Source: CAYZIC01 sp964478335
GTDB taxonomy: Bacteria; Verrucomicrobiota; Kiritimatiellia; RFP12; DVOR01
Length of the DNA: 53,615 nucleotides
Direction: 5' to 3'
Assembly (NCBI GenBank): GCA_964478335.1
Contig: CAYZIC010000008.1
Span: forward strand, 1 to 53,615
Shown piece after piece: positions 20,490-28,426 of this stretch. Numbering within the stretch: the first letter of the stretch is position 1; every line of letters starts with the position of its first letter. The notes beneath the pieces were generated by a model, which made no database searches, had not been told where the DNA came from, and worked only from the letters and a program-made list of their open reading frames with translations. Made by a program: the position numbers and the translations under genes.

Positions 20490-21962
20490 CTATCGCTGAA
20501 AGATGTGCTTGAGGAGCTGTTTGGCGATGGGGAGGGCGGTGGCGGCACCGTAGCCGCCTTGTTCGACAAGGACGGTAATGACGACGGTTGGTTTGTCTGC
20601 AGGGGCGTAGCAGGTGAACCAGGCGTGGTCTTTGCCTGAGCTATTTTGGGCGGTACCGGTTTTTGCGCAGATGGGTAGGTTGGGGAGCTGAATGGCTTTT
20701 GCGGTGCCGTGTCGTGTGGATTGGTAGAGGGCTGCGCCGATGCGGCGGGTTGTTTGGGTTTGCCAAATGCGTCTGGGTGGTGCGAGCTGGGCTTTGGCGA
20801 ATGCGGGTTTGACGACGAATCCACCATTGGCAATGGAGGCGGTGATCATGGCGACGTGAATGGGTGTCATGAGGAGGTCGCCTTGGCCAAAGCCGCAGTA
20901 GGCGACTTGGTTGGGTCGCTTGATGAGGTCGGGGAAGATGGTGGATTGGGTGAGGATTTCACGCTGATGCTGGCGGGCGAGTGAAATGCGTGATTGGGGG
21001 AAGAAGCGGTCAAAGGATTCTTTCATGCGCACCGCCCCGCACAGCTTGGCCATGCGGCCAAAGTAGATATTGGAGGAATGGATGAGGGCATTCTCGAGGG
21101 TGATGGGTTTGGTAGAGGGGTGGGTGTCGCGGATGGGCTTGGTGTAGGGGCCTGGCATCCAGCCATTTTTATCGCAGGCGAGTGGGCGGTCGAGCTTGGA
21201 CTCAATGGCAACGGCTGCCGTAAAGATCTTAAAGGTCGATGCAGGTGGGTAGAGGCCGTAGATGGCGCGGTTAAAGAGGGGGGAATTGGCCTTGTCATAG
21301 ATGCCCTGGGAGATTTTGTCTGGCGCAATGGATGGGGATGAGGCGAGTGCGAGAATGGCACCTGTGTGTGGATCAAGGACGACAACGGCGCCTTTGCGTT
21401 TGGCGAGTAGTTGGTACGCGAGGCGTTGGTAATCGGCGTTAATGGTCAGGGTGATGTCTTGTGGGGCGCGTGTCGGTTTGCGTCTAAGGCGTGTGAGGAT
21501 GGGTGCGCTGGTGGTGTAGGGCTCGACCTCGGCATCAAAGCCGCTGAGCACGGTGTCGAAGACGCGCTCGAGGGCGGATAGTCCGTATTTCTTTTGGCTA
21601 TAGCCGATGAGATTAGTGGAGGCTTCGCCTAGTGGGGTAATGCGGGGCCATGGATTGGTGTCAGAGGCGGCTTTGGAGAGGACTTTGCCTTGGCTGTCAT
21701 AGATGGTACCGCGTGTTTTGGCTTGTAGATTGAGAGATCGCCGATCGTATTTGCGCTGGAAGCGCTGAAATGGGATGGAGAATCCGCCCCACAATTGCCA
21801 GTATGCTTGGTAGCCGAGTAGGGCGATCAGCATGAGTGCAAAGAGTATGGGTAGGAGTAAGAATGGACGAGTTTGTTTGTCTGATTGGTTGCGTTTGAGT
21901 AAGATGCCACCAAGAATCATGACGAGGCCACAGGCCGCGCCCAGAAGAAGCAATGTTTTCAC
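20490..21962 (-). CDS. Class B penicillin-binding protein (transpeptidase)
   Basis: 490 residues with a GTG start at 21962; GAGGG lies 5 nt upstream and the pdxB stop is only 1 nt away (TAA-C-GTG). Two N-terminal membrane helices (residues 1-22 and 33-53), then a short non-catalytic region (RGTIYDSQGKVLSKA, residues 84-98) and a transpeptidase domain with the three active-site motifs: STFK (242-245), SSN (296-298) and KTGTAQ (434-439). It cross-links peptidoglycan in the periplasm; the layout resembles PbpA/FtsI-like elongation or division PBPs. It is short compared with FtsI or PBP2, and the double helix at the N-terminus is unusual. Probably co-transcribed with pdxB. Confidence 0.9.
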   Translation of the reverse strand: MKTLLLLGAACGLVMILGGILLKRNQSDKQTRPFLLLPILFALMLIALLGYQAYWQLWGGFSIPFQRFQRKYDRRSLNLQAKTRGTIYDSQGKVLSKAASDTNPWPRITPLGEASTNLIGYSQKKYGLSALERVFDTVLSGFDAEVEPYTTSAPILTRLRRKPTRAPQDITLTINADYQRLAYQLLAKRKGAVVVLDPHTGAILALASSPSIAPDKISQGIYDKANSPLFNRAIYGLYPPASTFKIFTAAVAIESKLDRPLACDKNGWMPGPYTKPIRDTHPSTKPITLENALIHSSNIYFGRMAKLCGAVRMKESFDRFFPQSRISLARQHQREILTQSTIFPDLIKRPNQVAYCGFGQGDLLMTPIHVAMITASIANGGFVVKPAFAKAQLAPPRRIWQTQTTRRIGAALYQSTRHGTAKAIQLPNLPICAKTGTAQNSSGKDHAWFTCYAPADKPTVVITVLVEQGGYGAATALPIAKQLLKHIFQR

Positions 21963-21963
21963 G

Positions 21964-23115
21964 TTAGCCCTCTAGTTTGAAGCCTAGTGCCAGGACTTTT
22001 TGTTTGACAGATGGCACGGCATGCTTGAGGCAGATGGTGGTGGCTTCGAATTCTCTGCGGTAGGGATAGGTACGCCGCTGTGCATCAAATTCTCTCATGC
22101 GCTGGTCGATTGGCCGCTGGAACACGTCCATGAAGCGCATGTGGTCTGCAACAATCATGGAGAGCTTTTGTGTGATGAACCACAGGACCTCTTCGTCTGA
22201 TTTGCCATAGGCGTCGAATTCTATGCGTGGGTAGACTGGGGGAGGGAGGAGTGGGGTAATGGTCGGCTGAACGCCGAGGAATTCGCAAGCTTTGGTGTAG
22301 AGATGGTAGGAGGCATTTGCTCTACTCTCGTAGGCGAGGCCGGCTAAGTGAGGTGTCGCTAAAAAGGCTCGCTCGGCTAAGGGAACGCAAAAGTCGGGTT
22401 CGTCTTCCCAGACATCAATAATGGCATCTGATAGGATGCCCTCTTTGAGTGCGTGTAAGACGGCTTCTTTGTCCGTGACGCCGCCGCGGCCCATGTTGAT
22501 GAGGACTGCACCGTATTTAGCAGAGGCAAGGCGGTCGTGGTTGAGGAGGTGGTAGTTGGCATATTGTCCCTCGCGAATGAGCGGGGCGTGTAGGGAGATA
22601 AAGTCTGCTTGTGCAATCATGTCGTCAAAAGAAACGAAAGCTTGCGCTTCGGTATCCTCGGGATTGGCTTTGCGGGGATCATCGCAGCAGAATACTTGCA
22701 TGCCGAGTGCGCGGTAGCGTTGTGCGATGAGTGAGCCTGCGCTACCCATGCCATAGACACCTACGATTTTTCCCTCGAGGCGGACTTGGCGCATACGGGC
22801 GTATTCGAGGAGTGCGGAAATGGTATAGTCTGCCACGCTGGTTGCTGCGACTCCTGGCGAATGACACCACTGGATGCCACGGGCGCTGAGCGCATTGAGA
22901 TCGAGGTGATCTAAGCTGGCTGATGTGGTGCCAAGAAAACGTAATCGACAGTCTCCCAGAAGCTTGTCATTGACTGGCTGAGTACGCACAAAGAGCATAT
23001 CTGCATCGGCGATGAGACCGGGCGTGATGCGGTGTGGGGGTAACAAGGTCACGTCGCCAAGCGACTGAAAGAGGGTACGGCCCAATGGCATGTTGGCATC
23101 ACAGATAATTTTCAT
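21964..23115 (-). CDS. pdxB: 4-phosphoerythronate dehydrogenase
   Basis: 383 residues, the usual PdxB length (E. coli 378). It oxidises 4-phosphoerythronate to 2-oxo-3-hydroxy-4-phosphobutanoate in PLP synthesis, the step before SerC. D-2-hydroxyacid dehydrogenase fold: MKIICDANMP and TLLPPHRIT at the N-terminus, ATSVADYTISALLEY, NAD-binding VGVYGMGSAGSLIAQRY near 120, catalytic residues in MGRGGVTD, WEDEP and ATPHLAG. The C-terminal extension, about residues 290-383, is the PdxB dimerisation domain and separates it from SerA-type dehydrogenases. AGGAG lies 9 nt before the ATG; a sigma-70 promoter is at 23158-23186. Confidence 0.93.
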   Translation of the reverse strand: MKIICDANMPLGRTLFQSLGDVTLLPPHRITPGLIADADMLFVRTQPVNDKLLGDCRLRFLGTTSASLDHLDLNALSARGIQWCHSPGVAATSVADYTISALLEYARMRQVRLEGKIVGVYGMGSAGSLIAQRYRALGMQVFCCDDPRKANPEDTEAQAFVSFDDMIAQADFISLHAPLIREGQYANYHLLNHDRLASAKYGAVLINMGRGGVTDKEAVLHALKEGILSDAIIDVWEDEPDFCVPLAERAFLATPHLAGLAYESRANASYHLYTKACEFLGVQPTITPLLPPPVYPRIEFDAYGKSDEEVLWFITQKLSMIVADHMRFMDVFQRPIDQRMREFDAQRRTYPYRREFEATTICLKHAVPSVKQKVLALGFKLEG

Positions 23116-23157
23116 CGTTAAACTCCTCGTTAAGGTACTTGCTCAATTTGTGCTTTC

Positions 23158-23186
23158 ATTATAGTGAAAAAGGAGGCAATAAGCAA
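23158..23186 (-). promoter_or_regulatory. Sigma-70 promoter of pdxB
   Basis: Read on the minus strand: -35 TTGCTT (23186-23181), 17-bp spacer, -10 TATAAT (23163-23158), 42 nt before the pdxB ATG. Confidence 0.85.
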
Positions 23187-23555
23187 GTCTAAAAGTTGCA
23201 AAAGAGCAAAAAATAGGCGCTTGTGCGATTTTAATGGCTCGCAGAACGGCCTGCGGCCTTTAGGTGGTCAGCGTAGGGGTAGCGTCGCGGGTGGGGGATG
23301 GAGTCAGGGGAATTGGCCCCTCGCCGCCCCTTAGCAATCCCTGGCAGGCTGTCGTTACTCTAGGCCTGTGATGGGTACCGTCTGGGCGAGGGTCGCCTCC
23401 CACCCCATACCCCCGACCAGTCTAACCTAAATAGAGCGGAACTCAACAAGCCTCTGCAGGGCGAGCGGTGCTCGCCGCTGACCTGCTCGGAAGAGTCCTA
23501 GGGGCGGCTATGCTGACTGCTACCCGCAATTAGCCATAAGCGAGCTTGCGAGTGG
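23187..23555. repeat. Intergenic region with dispersed repeat R91, copy 2 (23385-23475)
   Basis: 23385-23475 matches 13767-13857 in inverted orientation with about three mismatches, ending in the palindrome GCGAGCGGTGCTCGC. The rest has words such as GGTCAGCGTAGGGGTAGCG and AAGCGAGCTTGCGAG. No gene seen. Confidence 0.8.
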
Positions 23556-24988
23556 TTAGCGTGGCACGCCTGGATTAAAGGGGAATGCCTGATTGGGGGT
23601 GGATTGCTCGCGCATGATGCGGGCGATCTGCTGTACCACATCGCGATGCTCTGCGGAGACGTTGTTGCGTTCGTTGGGATCAACTGCTAAGTTGTAAAGT
23701 TGGATGGGGGCGCATCTGTCTTGGCGCAAGTTCGTGCGGAAGCCTTTCCAGTTGTCCAGTCGCACAGCTTGCTCGCCAGTGACGTTGTCTTCCCAATAGA
23801 GTGGTGGGTGCTTCACCTGCAAGTGGGGCAAGCCCCCGAGCGTTGGCAAAATGGAGATGCCGTCGTAGGGCTTTTGAGGTCTAAAACCAAAGATGTCGGC
23901 AAAGGTCGGGAGCATATCCCATGATGCGGCGACCTGCTCGGTCTTAGAATGGGCCGCAATCAGCCTAGGCAAGTGGGCGATAAAGGGCACACGAATGCCC
24001 CCCTCGAGCAGAGAACACTTCAGCCCGCGCATTCCAGAAGCACTGTTGAAAAATTTTGAGTCTGAACCGCCATTAAAGGTCGGGCCGTTGTCTGATGTGA
24101 AGATGATCAGCGTGTTGTCATAGAGGTTGTTGTCCTTGAGAGCTTGGACCAATTGTCCGATATGACGATCGAGGCGCGTGATCATCGCAGCGTAAGCTGC
24201 GTGAGGTTTTGGGTGCTTAAAGTAGCCCTTGTCACCCACATAAGGGGTGTCGGGTAGATGGGTATAAGCCTCGAGCTCTTCATCAGGTACTTGCAGTGGC
24301 ACGTGAGGAATGGGGGAGGAGAAGTAGAGGAAAAAGGAATTTGCTTTATTGGCATTGATAAAGTCGAGTGCCTTGTCGATCATTAAGTCTGGCAAGTAGG
24401 TCTTGCCCGTGACCCCGCTTGTATTGCCTGGCACGGGGATCATTTTGTCATTCTCTTGGATCGTCTTGGAATAGTAATTGTGCGCATGGCGCTGGCAATT
24501 GTAGCCATAAAAGTAGTCAAAGCCCTGCTTGCTCGGTGCACCCGTGGTGTTGTGCTGGCCTAAGCCCCACTTGCCGATACAGGCGGTCTTGTAGCCGATC
24601 GACTGAAAGAGCGTGCCTAGTGTTTGCGTATTGGGGCAAGAGGTTGCTGTCCACGATAAGAGTGGAACGTGCCGAACTCACGATTTTGACGAATCTGTGC
24701 ATGACCCGTATGCAAGCCTGTCATCAACGTGCACCGCGACGGTGCACAGATACAGTGGCCCGAGTAGAATTGGTTAAATATGATCCCATCTTTAGCCAGT
24801 TGGTCGATCGTGGGCGTCTTAATAATCTTTTGCCCGTAGCAACCAATTTCGCCAAAGCCTAAGTCATCGCAGAGGATGTAGAGGAGGTTGCGCTTGGGGG
24901 AATCAGCCAGCATTGCCTGGAGGTGGGGCGCCTAAGTCATGGCAAAGGCGCTGGCAAGCGTCGCTTTTAAGAAGGTCCGTCTATTCAT
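23556..24988 (-). pseudogene. Sulfatase (arylsulfatase family), broken by nonsense and frameshift
   Basis: ATG at 24988 begins a Tat-like signal MNRRTFLKATLASAFAMT, then an in-frame TAG at 24934-24932, then the same frame continues APHLQAMLADSPKRNLLYILCDDLGFGEIGCYG. The sulfatase core follows with CAPSRCTLMTG, where Cys is the formylglycine precursor, and TGHAQIRQN. A one-base frameshift near 24626-24632, just after QQPLAP, moves the reading to the frame TLGTLFQSIGYKTACIGKWGLG ... GFDYFYGY, which then runs intact to 23556 with FTSDNGP, GGIRVPFIA and LYNLAVDPNER. Restoring one codon and one base gives a full enzyme of about 475 residues, exported as a folded protein. Either a recent pseudogene or two assembly errors. 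Confidence 0.88.
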
Positions 24989-25123
24989 TACACTATCCTT
25001 ATTTATACAATCACACATCAATCACAGTGAACAGTCATTACTCTACCACACCCCACAGCTGCTTGCAAGTGCAAAAAAAAAGCCCCACGGCTCACTTATT
25101 GAGTCTAAAGCCAATAGGTACAC

Positions 25124-25156
25124 AAAAAAGGCGGCTCCGTGAGGAGTCGCCTTTTT
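25124..25156 (-). terminator. Intrinsic terminator of gapA
   Basis: Stem AAAAAGGCG-a-CTCC / GGAG-c-CGCCTTTTTT read on the minus strand, 21 nt after the gapA stop, ending in a T run; the symmetric A tract may also serve plus-strand transcripts. Confidence 0.9.
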
Positions 25157-25177
25157 GAATTGGGTGGTAAGGAACCC

Positions 25178-26179
25178 TTACTTAGCCATAACGCGGACCA
25201 TTTCGAGGACCTTGTTGGAATAACCCCATTCGTTGTCGTACCAAGAGACGATCTTGACGAAGGTTTCATCCAATTGGATACCAGCCTTAGCGTCGAAGGT
25301 CGAGGTGCAGGGTTCGCCACGGAAGTCGGTGGAGACAACAGCTTCTTCGGTGTAACCGAGGACGCCCTTGAGCTCGCCATTTGCAGCTTCCTTCATAGCA
25401 GCGCAGATGTCTGCATAGGAGGTAGCCTTGTCGAGAACGACGGTCAAGTCGACGACAGAGACGTCAGAGGTAGGAACGCGCATGGACATACCGGTCAACT
25501 TGCCGTTGAGCTCAGGAAGCACCACGCCGACAGCCTTGGCAGCGCCAGTGCTGGAGGGGATGATGTTTTCGAGGATACCACGGCCACCGCGCCAATCCTT
25601 TTTAGAAGGACCATCGACGGTCTTTTGGGTAGCGGTTGCAGCGTGCACGGTGGTCATGAGACCCTTGACGATGCCGAACTTGTCGTTGAGGACCTTGGCG
25701 ATAGGTGCCAAGCAGTTGGTCGTGCAAGATGCGTTGGAGATGATAGTTTGACCAGCGTAGGTCTTGTCGTTCACGCCATAGACGAACATAGGAGTAGCGT
25801 CCTTGGAAGGAGCGGACATGATGACCTTCTTAGCGCCAGCGGTGATGTGCTTTTGTGCACCTGCGTCGTCAAGGAAGATACCAGTGGATTCGACGACGAT
25901 ATCTGCGCCGACTGCATCCCATGCCAATTCAGCAGGATCCATCTTAGCGGTCAAGCGGATGGTCTTACCATTAACGATGAGGTTGCTGCCATCGACTGCG
26001 ACTTCACCCTTGAAGCGGCCATGGACAGAATCGTACTTGAGCATATATGCCAAGTATTCAGGATCGAGCAAGTCGTTGATGCCGACGATTTCGATGTCGT
26101 TAGAGAAGTTTTCGACGGCAGCGCGGAAAACCATACGGCCAATGCGGCCGAAACCATTAATGCCAACTTTGATAGCCAT
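25178..26179 (-). CDS. gapA: Glyceraldehyde-3-phosphate dehydrogenase
   Basis: 333 residues from the ATG at 26179, which has AGGAG 7 nt upstream and opens on MAIKVGINGFGRIG; a longer frame to 26275 overlaps the 5' leader and is rejected. The glycolytic enzyme oxidises glyceraldehyde 3-phosphate with NAD+ and phosphate. Visible: NAD-binding NGFGRIGRMVFR, LLDPEYLAYMLKYDSVHGRF, active-site SNASCTTNCLAP, AKKVIMSAPSKDATP, TGMSMRVPTSDVSVVDL, and SWYDNEWGYSNKVL at the C-terminus. Asp in the NDL region suggests NAD preference. Codon use is strongly biased, as expected for high expression. Promoter at 26278-26306. Confidence 0.98.
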   Translation of the reverse strand: MAIKVGINGFGRIGRMVFRAAVENFSNDIEIVGINDLLDPEYLAYMLKYDSVHGRFKGEVAVDGSNLIVNGKTIRLTAKMDPAELAWDAVGADIVVESTGIFLDDAGAQKHITAGAKKVIMSAPSKDATPMFVYGVNDKTYAGQTIISNASCTTNCLAPIAKVLNDKFGIVKGLMTTVHAATATQKTVDGPSKKDWRGGRGILENIIPSSTGAAKAVGVVLPELNGKLTGMSMRVPTSDVSVVDLTVVLDKATSYADICAAMKEAANGELKGVLGYTEEAVVSTDFRGEPCTSTFDAKAGIQLDETFVKIVSWYDNEWGYSNKVLEMVRVMAK

Positions 26180-26277
26180 TATATTCACTCCTAGTGTTAT
26201 GAACGGGTGTCTACGAGTTCTCGTCAAGACTACGTTTTGTCTTGTCCGGGTAGACAACTCCGTAAAAGATGCCATAT

Positions 26278-26306
26278 ACTATAGCTTATTTGCGTCAAAA
26301 AGTCAA
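26278..26306 (-). promoter_or_regulatory. Sigma-70 promoter of gapA
   Basis: Minus strand: -35 TTGACT (26306-26301), 17-bp spacer, -10 TATAGT (26283-26278). The 5' leader to the ATG is about 90 nt. Confidence 0.88.
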
Positions 26307-26483
26307 CCCACAAAACAAAATAAAGTGATTATTCCTAATATCGGCCTCTGGTCATGTGTCGGCGTGTCAGGTTTAATCACGAAGAGATGAAGGAAACGAA
26401 GAGGGCATGGGTGCCTGCGGTGGGCAGGGCTGCCAGGGATTTTAACGCAGAGGCGCAGAGGCGGGGAGGCTCGAGTCCGAGGA
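26307..26483. repeat. Intergenic repeats between gapA promoter and sulfatase end
   Basis: 26372-26412 is an inverted copy of the TCTTCGTGATTAAA-containing repeat at 8303-8348. 26430-26475 carries GCCAGGGATTTTAACGCAGAGG and CAGAGGCGGGG words shared with 13027-13055, 32610-32640 and 38240-38265. No gene seen. Confidence 0.65.
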
Positions 26484-28325
26484 TTATTGGTCAGGTGTGT
26501 GTGTGATCTGGTCAGGGTAGGGGACTGTGGTGCCTGGCGTGAATCCTGCCGCATTGCTGGGGAGGTAGGTGGGCATTTGGGCATGGTAACGTCTGAGCTC
26601 GTTGGACATGATGGTGGCGAGCTGGGTAACGCGGCCGGGGTCGCGTGTGGCGAGGTTAGTCGTTTCGCAGATGTCTGTGGGGAGGTGATAGAGCTCGAGG
26701 TCTTGGGTATCATGCTGGTAGATGAGCTTGTAGTCGCCATAGCGCATGGCGGTGTAGTGGTTGTAGGCGTTGCCATCGCGGCGCGGATCGGATGAGGTCC
26801 AGGGATTTGGAGAATGGAAGAGTAGCGGTCTATCGGTGGAGGGGGAGAGGCCTTTGAGCAAGGGGACAAAGCTGGTGCCGTCGATAACTTGGTCGATGAT
26901 TTCGCCTGTGCCGAGGTAATGCGTGGAGGCGAGGCCTGGTAGTTTGGATAGCGGGGTGAGGTTGCCAGCCATTTCGAGTATGGAGGGGAAGAAGTCTTCG
27001 ATAATGACGGGGGAGGTGCAGCGTGAGGCGGGTGGGGTGACGCCGGGCCAGGAGACGATCATGGGTTCGCGGATGCCGCCTTCGTAGCAGGAGCCTTTTC
27101 CTCCTTTGAGGGGTGCGCAGGCATTGGGCATGCGATAGCCAAAACCACCACTTCGGCCTGTTTCTGCGCCATTGTCTGACATGAAGAGGATGATGGTGTT
27201 GTCGGCGAGGTTGTTTGCATCAAGGTAATCCATAACGGCTCCGAGGCTATCATCCATGCCGCGAATGAGGTTGACGTAGTTGCGCTCGTTGATATTCCAG
27301 GTCATGCCGTCTTTGGGATTGGGGCAGAGGGTGTCTTTGGCGGGAGATGGATCGCTGGAGTAGCGTTTGTCCCAGGAATAGTTATTCGCAATGGGGTCGT
27401 GGATGGCGTAGTGGGCCAATTGGATGAAAAAGGGCTTATTGGGAGTCTGTTTGCGCACGGCGCTGATGGTGTCGAGGGCTTTGTTGGTGAGTGCTTGGGT
27501 GAGGAATACATCCTTGGTGAAGTTGTCCCAACTATTTTCATCGAGTCCAGGCACGGCCATGCCGTGGCGTTTGCCAGGGGCGCATGCACCATATTTAGTA
27601 TTGCCTCGGTAGGCACCAGGTGCGCCGATTTCGCAACCTGCGATATTGATGTCAAAGCCAAAGGTCGTGGGATCAGCACCAGGTGTCGGGGCACCCCAGT
27701 TGTTGGGTTCGCGGGTGTAGCTAGATGAACCATAGTGGGCTTTGCCCGCATGGATTGTTGTGTAGCCGAGCTCTCGAAGGAATTGTGGCAGGCCCTTGGC
27801 AGAGATAAAGGGTTTACGCATGGTGTAGGGTAGGGGGCGTTTTTGGGCATCGGTGACGCCGGGTGCCCAGAAAGGTGGCTGGCAAGTGCCGCTTGCCGTT
27901 GTGCTAGTGGGCTGAATGCCATTGGATGCCCAGGCGGGTTCTCTAAGACCATTATTGGTCCGCTGATTGGCGCGGTCGACCCGAAGTGTCCAGTCGGTCA
28001 CGCGGTGGCGGGCGCTATTCATCCCAGAGATGAAGCTGCAACGCGATGGAGAACAAATCGGTTGGGCGTAGGCATCGGTAAAGAGCATACCCTTGTCTGC
28101 GAGGCGCTGCATATTGGGCGTTTTGTATCGGCGATTGAGCGGCGTGATGACTGCTTTTCCGTTTTGATAGTAAAAGGGAACAGAGGTATCTTGCCATCCC
28201 ATGTCATCGACAAAGAAAAAGACGATGTTGGGACGCTCAACAGGCTTGCTGGCTATAGAGGATAGGGCGGCAGTAGAGACAGTGCCCATGAGTGCGGTGA
28301 GAAAGGTACGACGACGGATTTGCAT
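26484..28325 (-). CDS. Sulfatase, Tat-exported
   Basis: 613 residues from the ATG at 28325, where a Tat-type signal begins (MQIRRRTFLTALMG). Alkaline-phosphatase-superfamily sulfatase: metal ligands in FFFVDDMGWQD (Asp 40-41), the formylglycine motif CSPSR at 91-95, FFIQLAHYAIHDP (His ligand region), LFMSDNGAE (Asp/Asn ligands), and GGKGSCYEGGIREPMIVSWPG. The Cys-type active site needs an anaerobic-type or FGE maturase, neither of which is in the window. It hydrolyses sulfate esters, probably on polysaccharides, in the periplasm. A second sulfatase gene 3.3 kb away is broken, and a GH29 fucosidase lies about 2.4 kb upstream, which suggests sulfated fucan- or mucin-type substrates. Confidence 0.92.
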   Translation of the reverse strand: MQIRRRTFLTALMGTVSTAALSSIASKPVERPNIVFFFVDDMGWQDTSVPFYYQNGKAVITPLNRRYKTPNMQRLADKGMLFTDAYAQPICSPSRCSFISGMNSARHRVTDWTLRVDRANQRTNNGLREPAWASNGIQPTSTTASGTCQPPFWAPGVTDAQKRPLPYTMRKPFISAKGLPQFLRELGYTTIHAGKAHYGSSSYTREPNNWGAPTPGADPTTFGFDINIAGCEIGAPGAYRGNTKYGACAPGKRHGMAVPGLDENSWDNFTKDVFLTQALTNKALDTISAVRKQTPNKPFFIQLAHYAIHDPIANNYSWDKRYSSDPSPAKDTLCPNPKDGMTWNINERNYVNLIRGMDDSLGAVMDYLDANNLADNTIILFMSDNGAETGRSGGFGYRMPNACAPLKGGKGSCYEGGIREPMIVSWPGVTPPASRCTSPVIIEDFFPSILEMAGNLTPLSKLPGLASTHYLGTGEIIDQVIDGTSFVPLLKGLSPSTDRPLLFHSPNPWTSSDPRRDGNAYNHYTAMRYGDYKLIYQHDTQDLELYHLPTDICETTNLATRDPGRVTQLATIMSNELRRYHAQMPTYLPSNAAGFTPGTTVPYPDQITHTPDQ

Positions 28326-28426
28326 AAAAAGACCCTTGGATGTAATGAAAGAAGTAACGGCATCACTGTCAGAGCGTATCGTCAAGCACGCGGCAAGTGG
28401 GGCGATGAGATACGCATTGCCAGTCC

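Noticed and set aside
25139..26194. 351-residue frame opposite gapA
   Set aside because: Exact antisense of a highly biased gene; the open frame follows from codon use of gapA.
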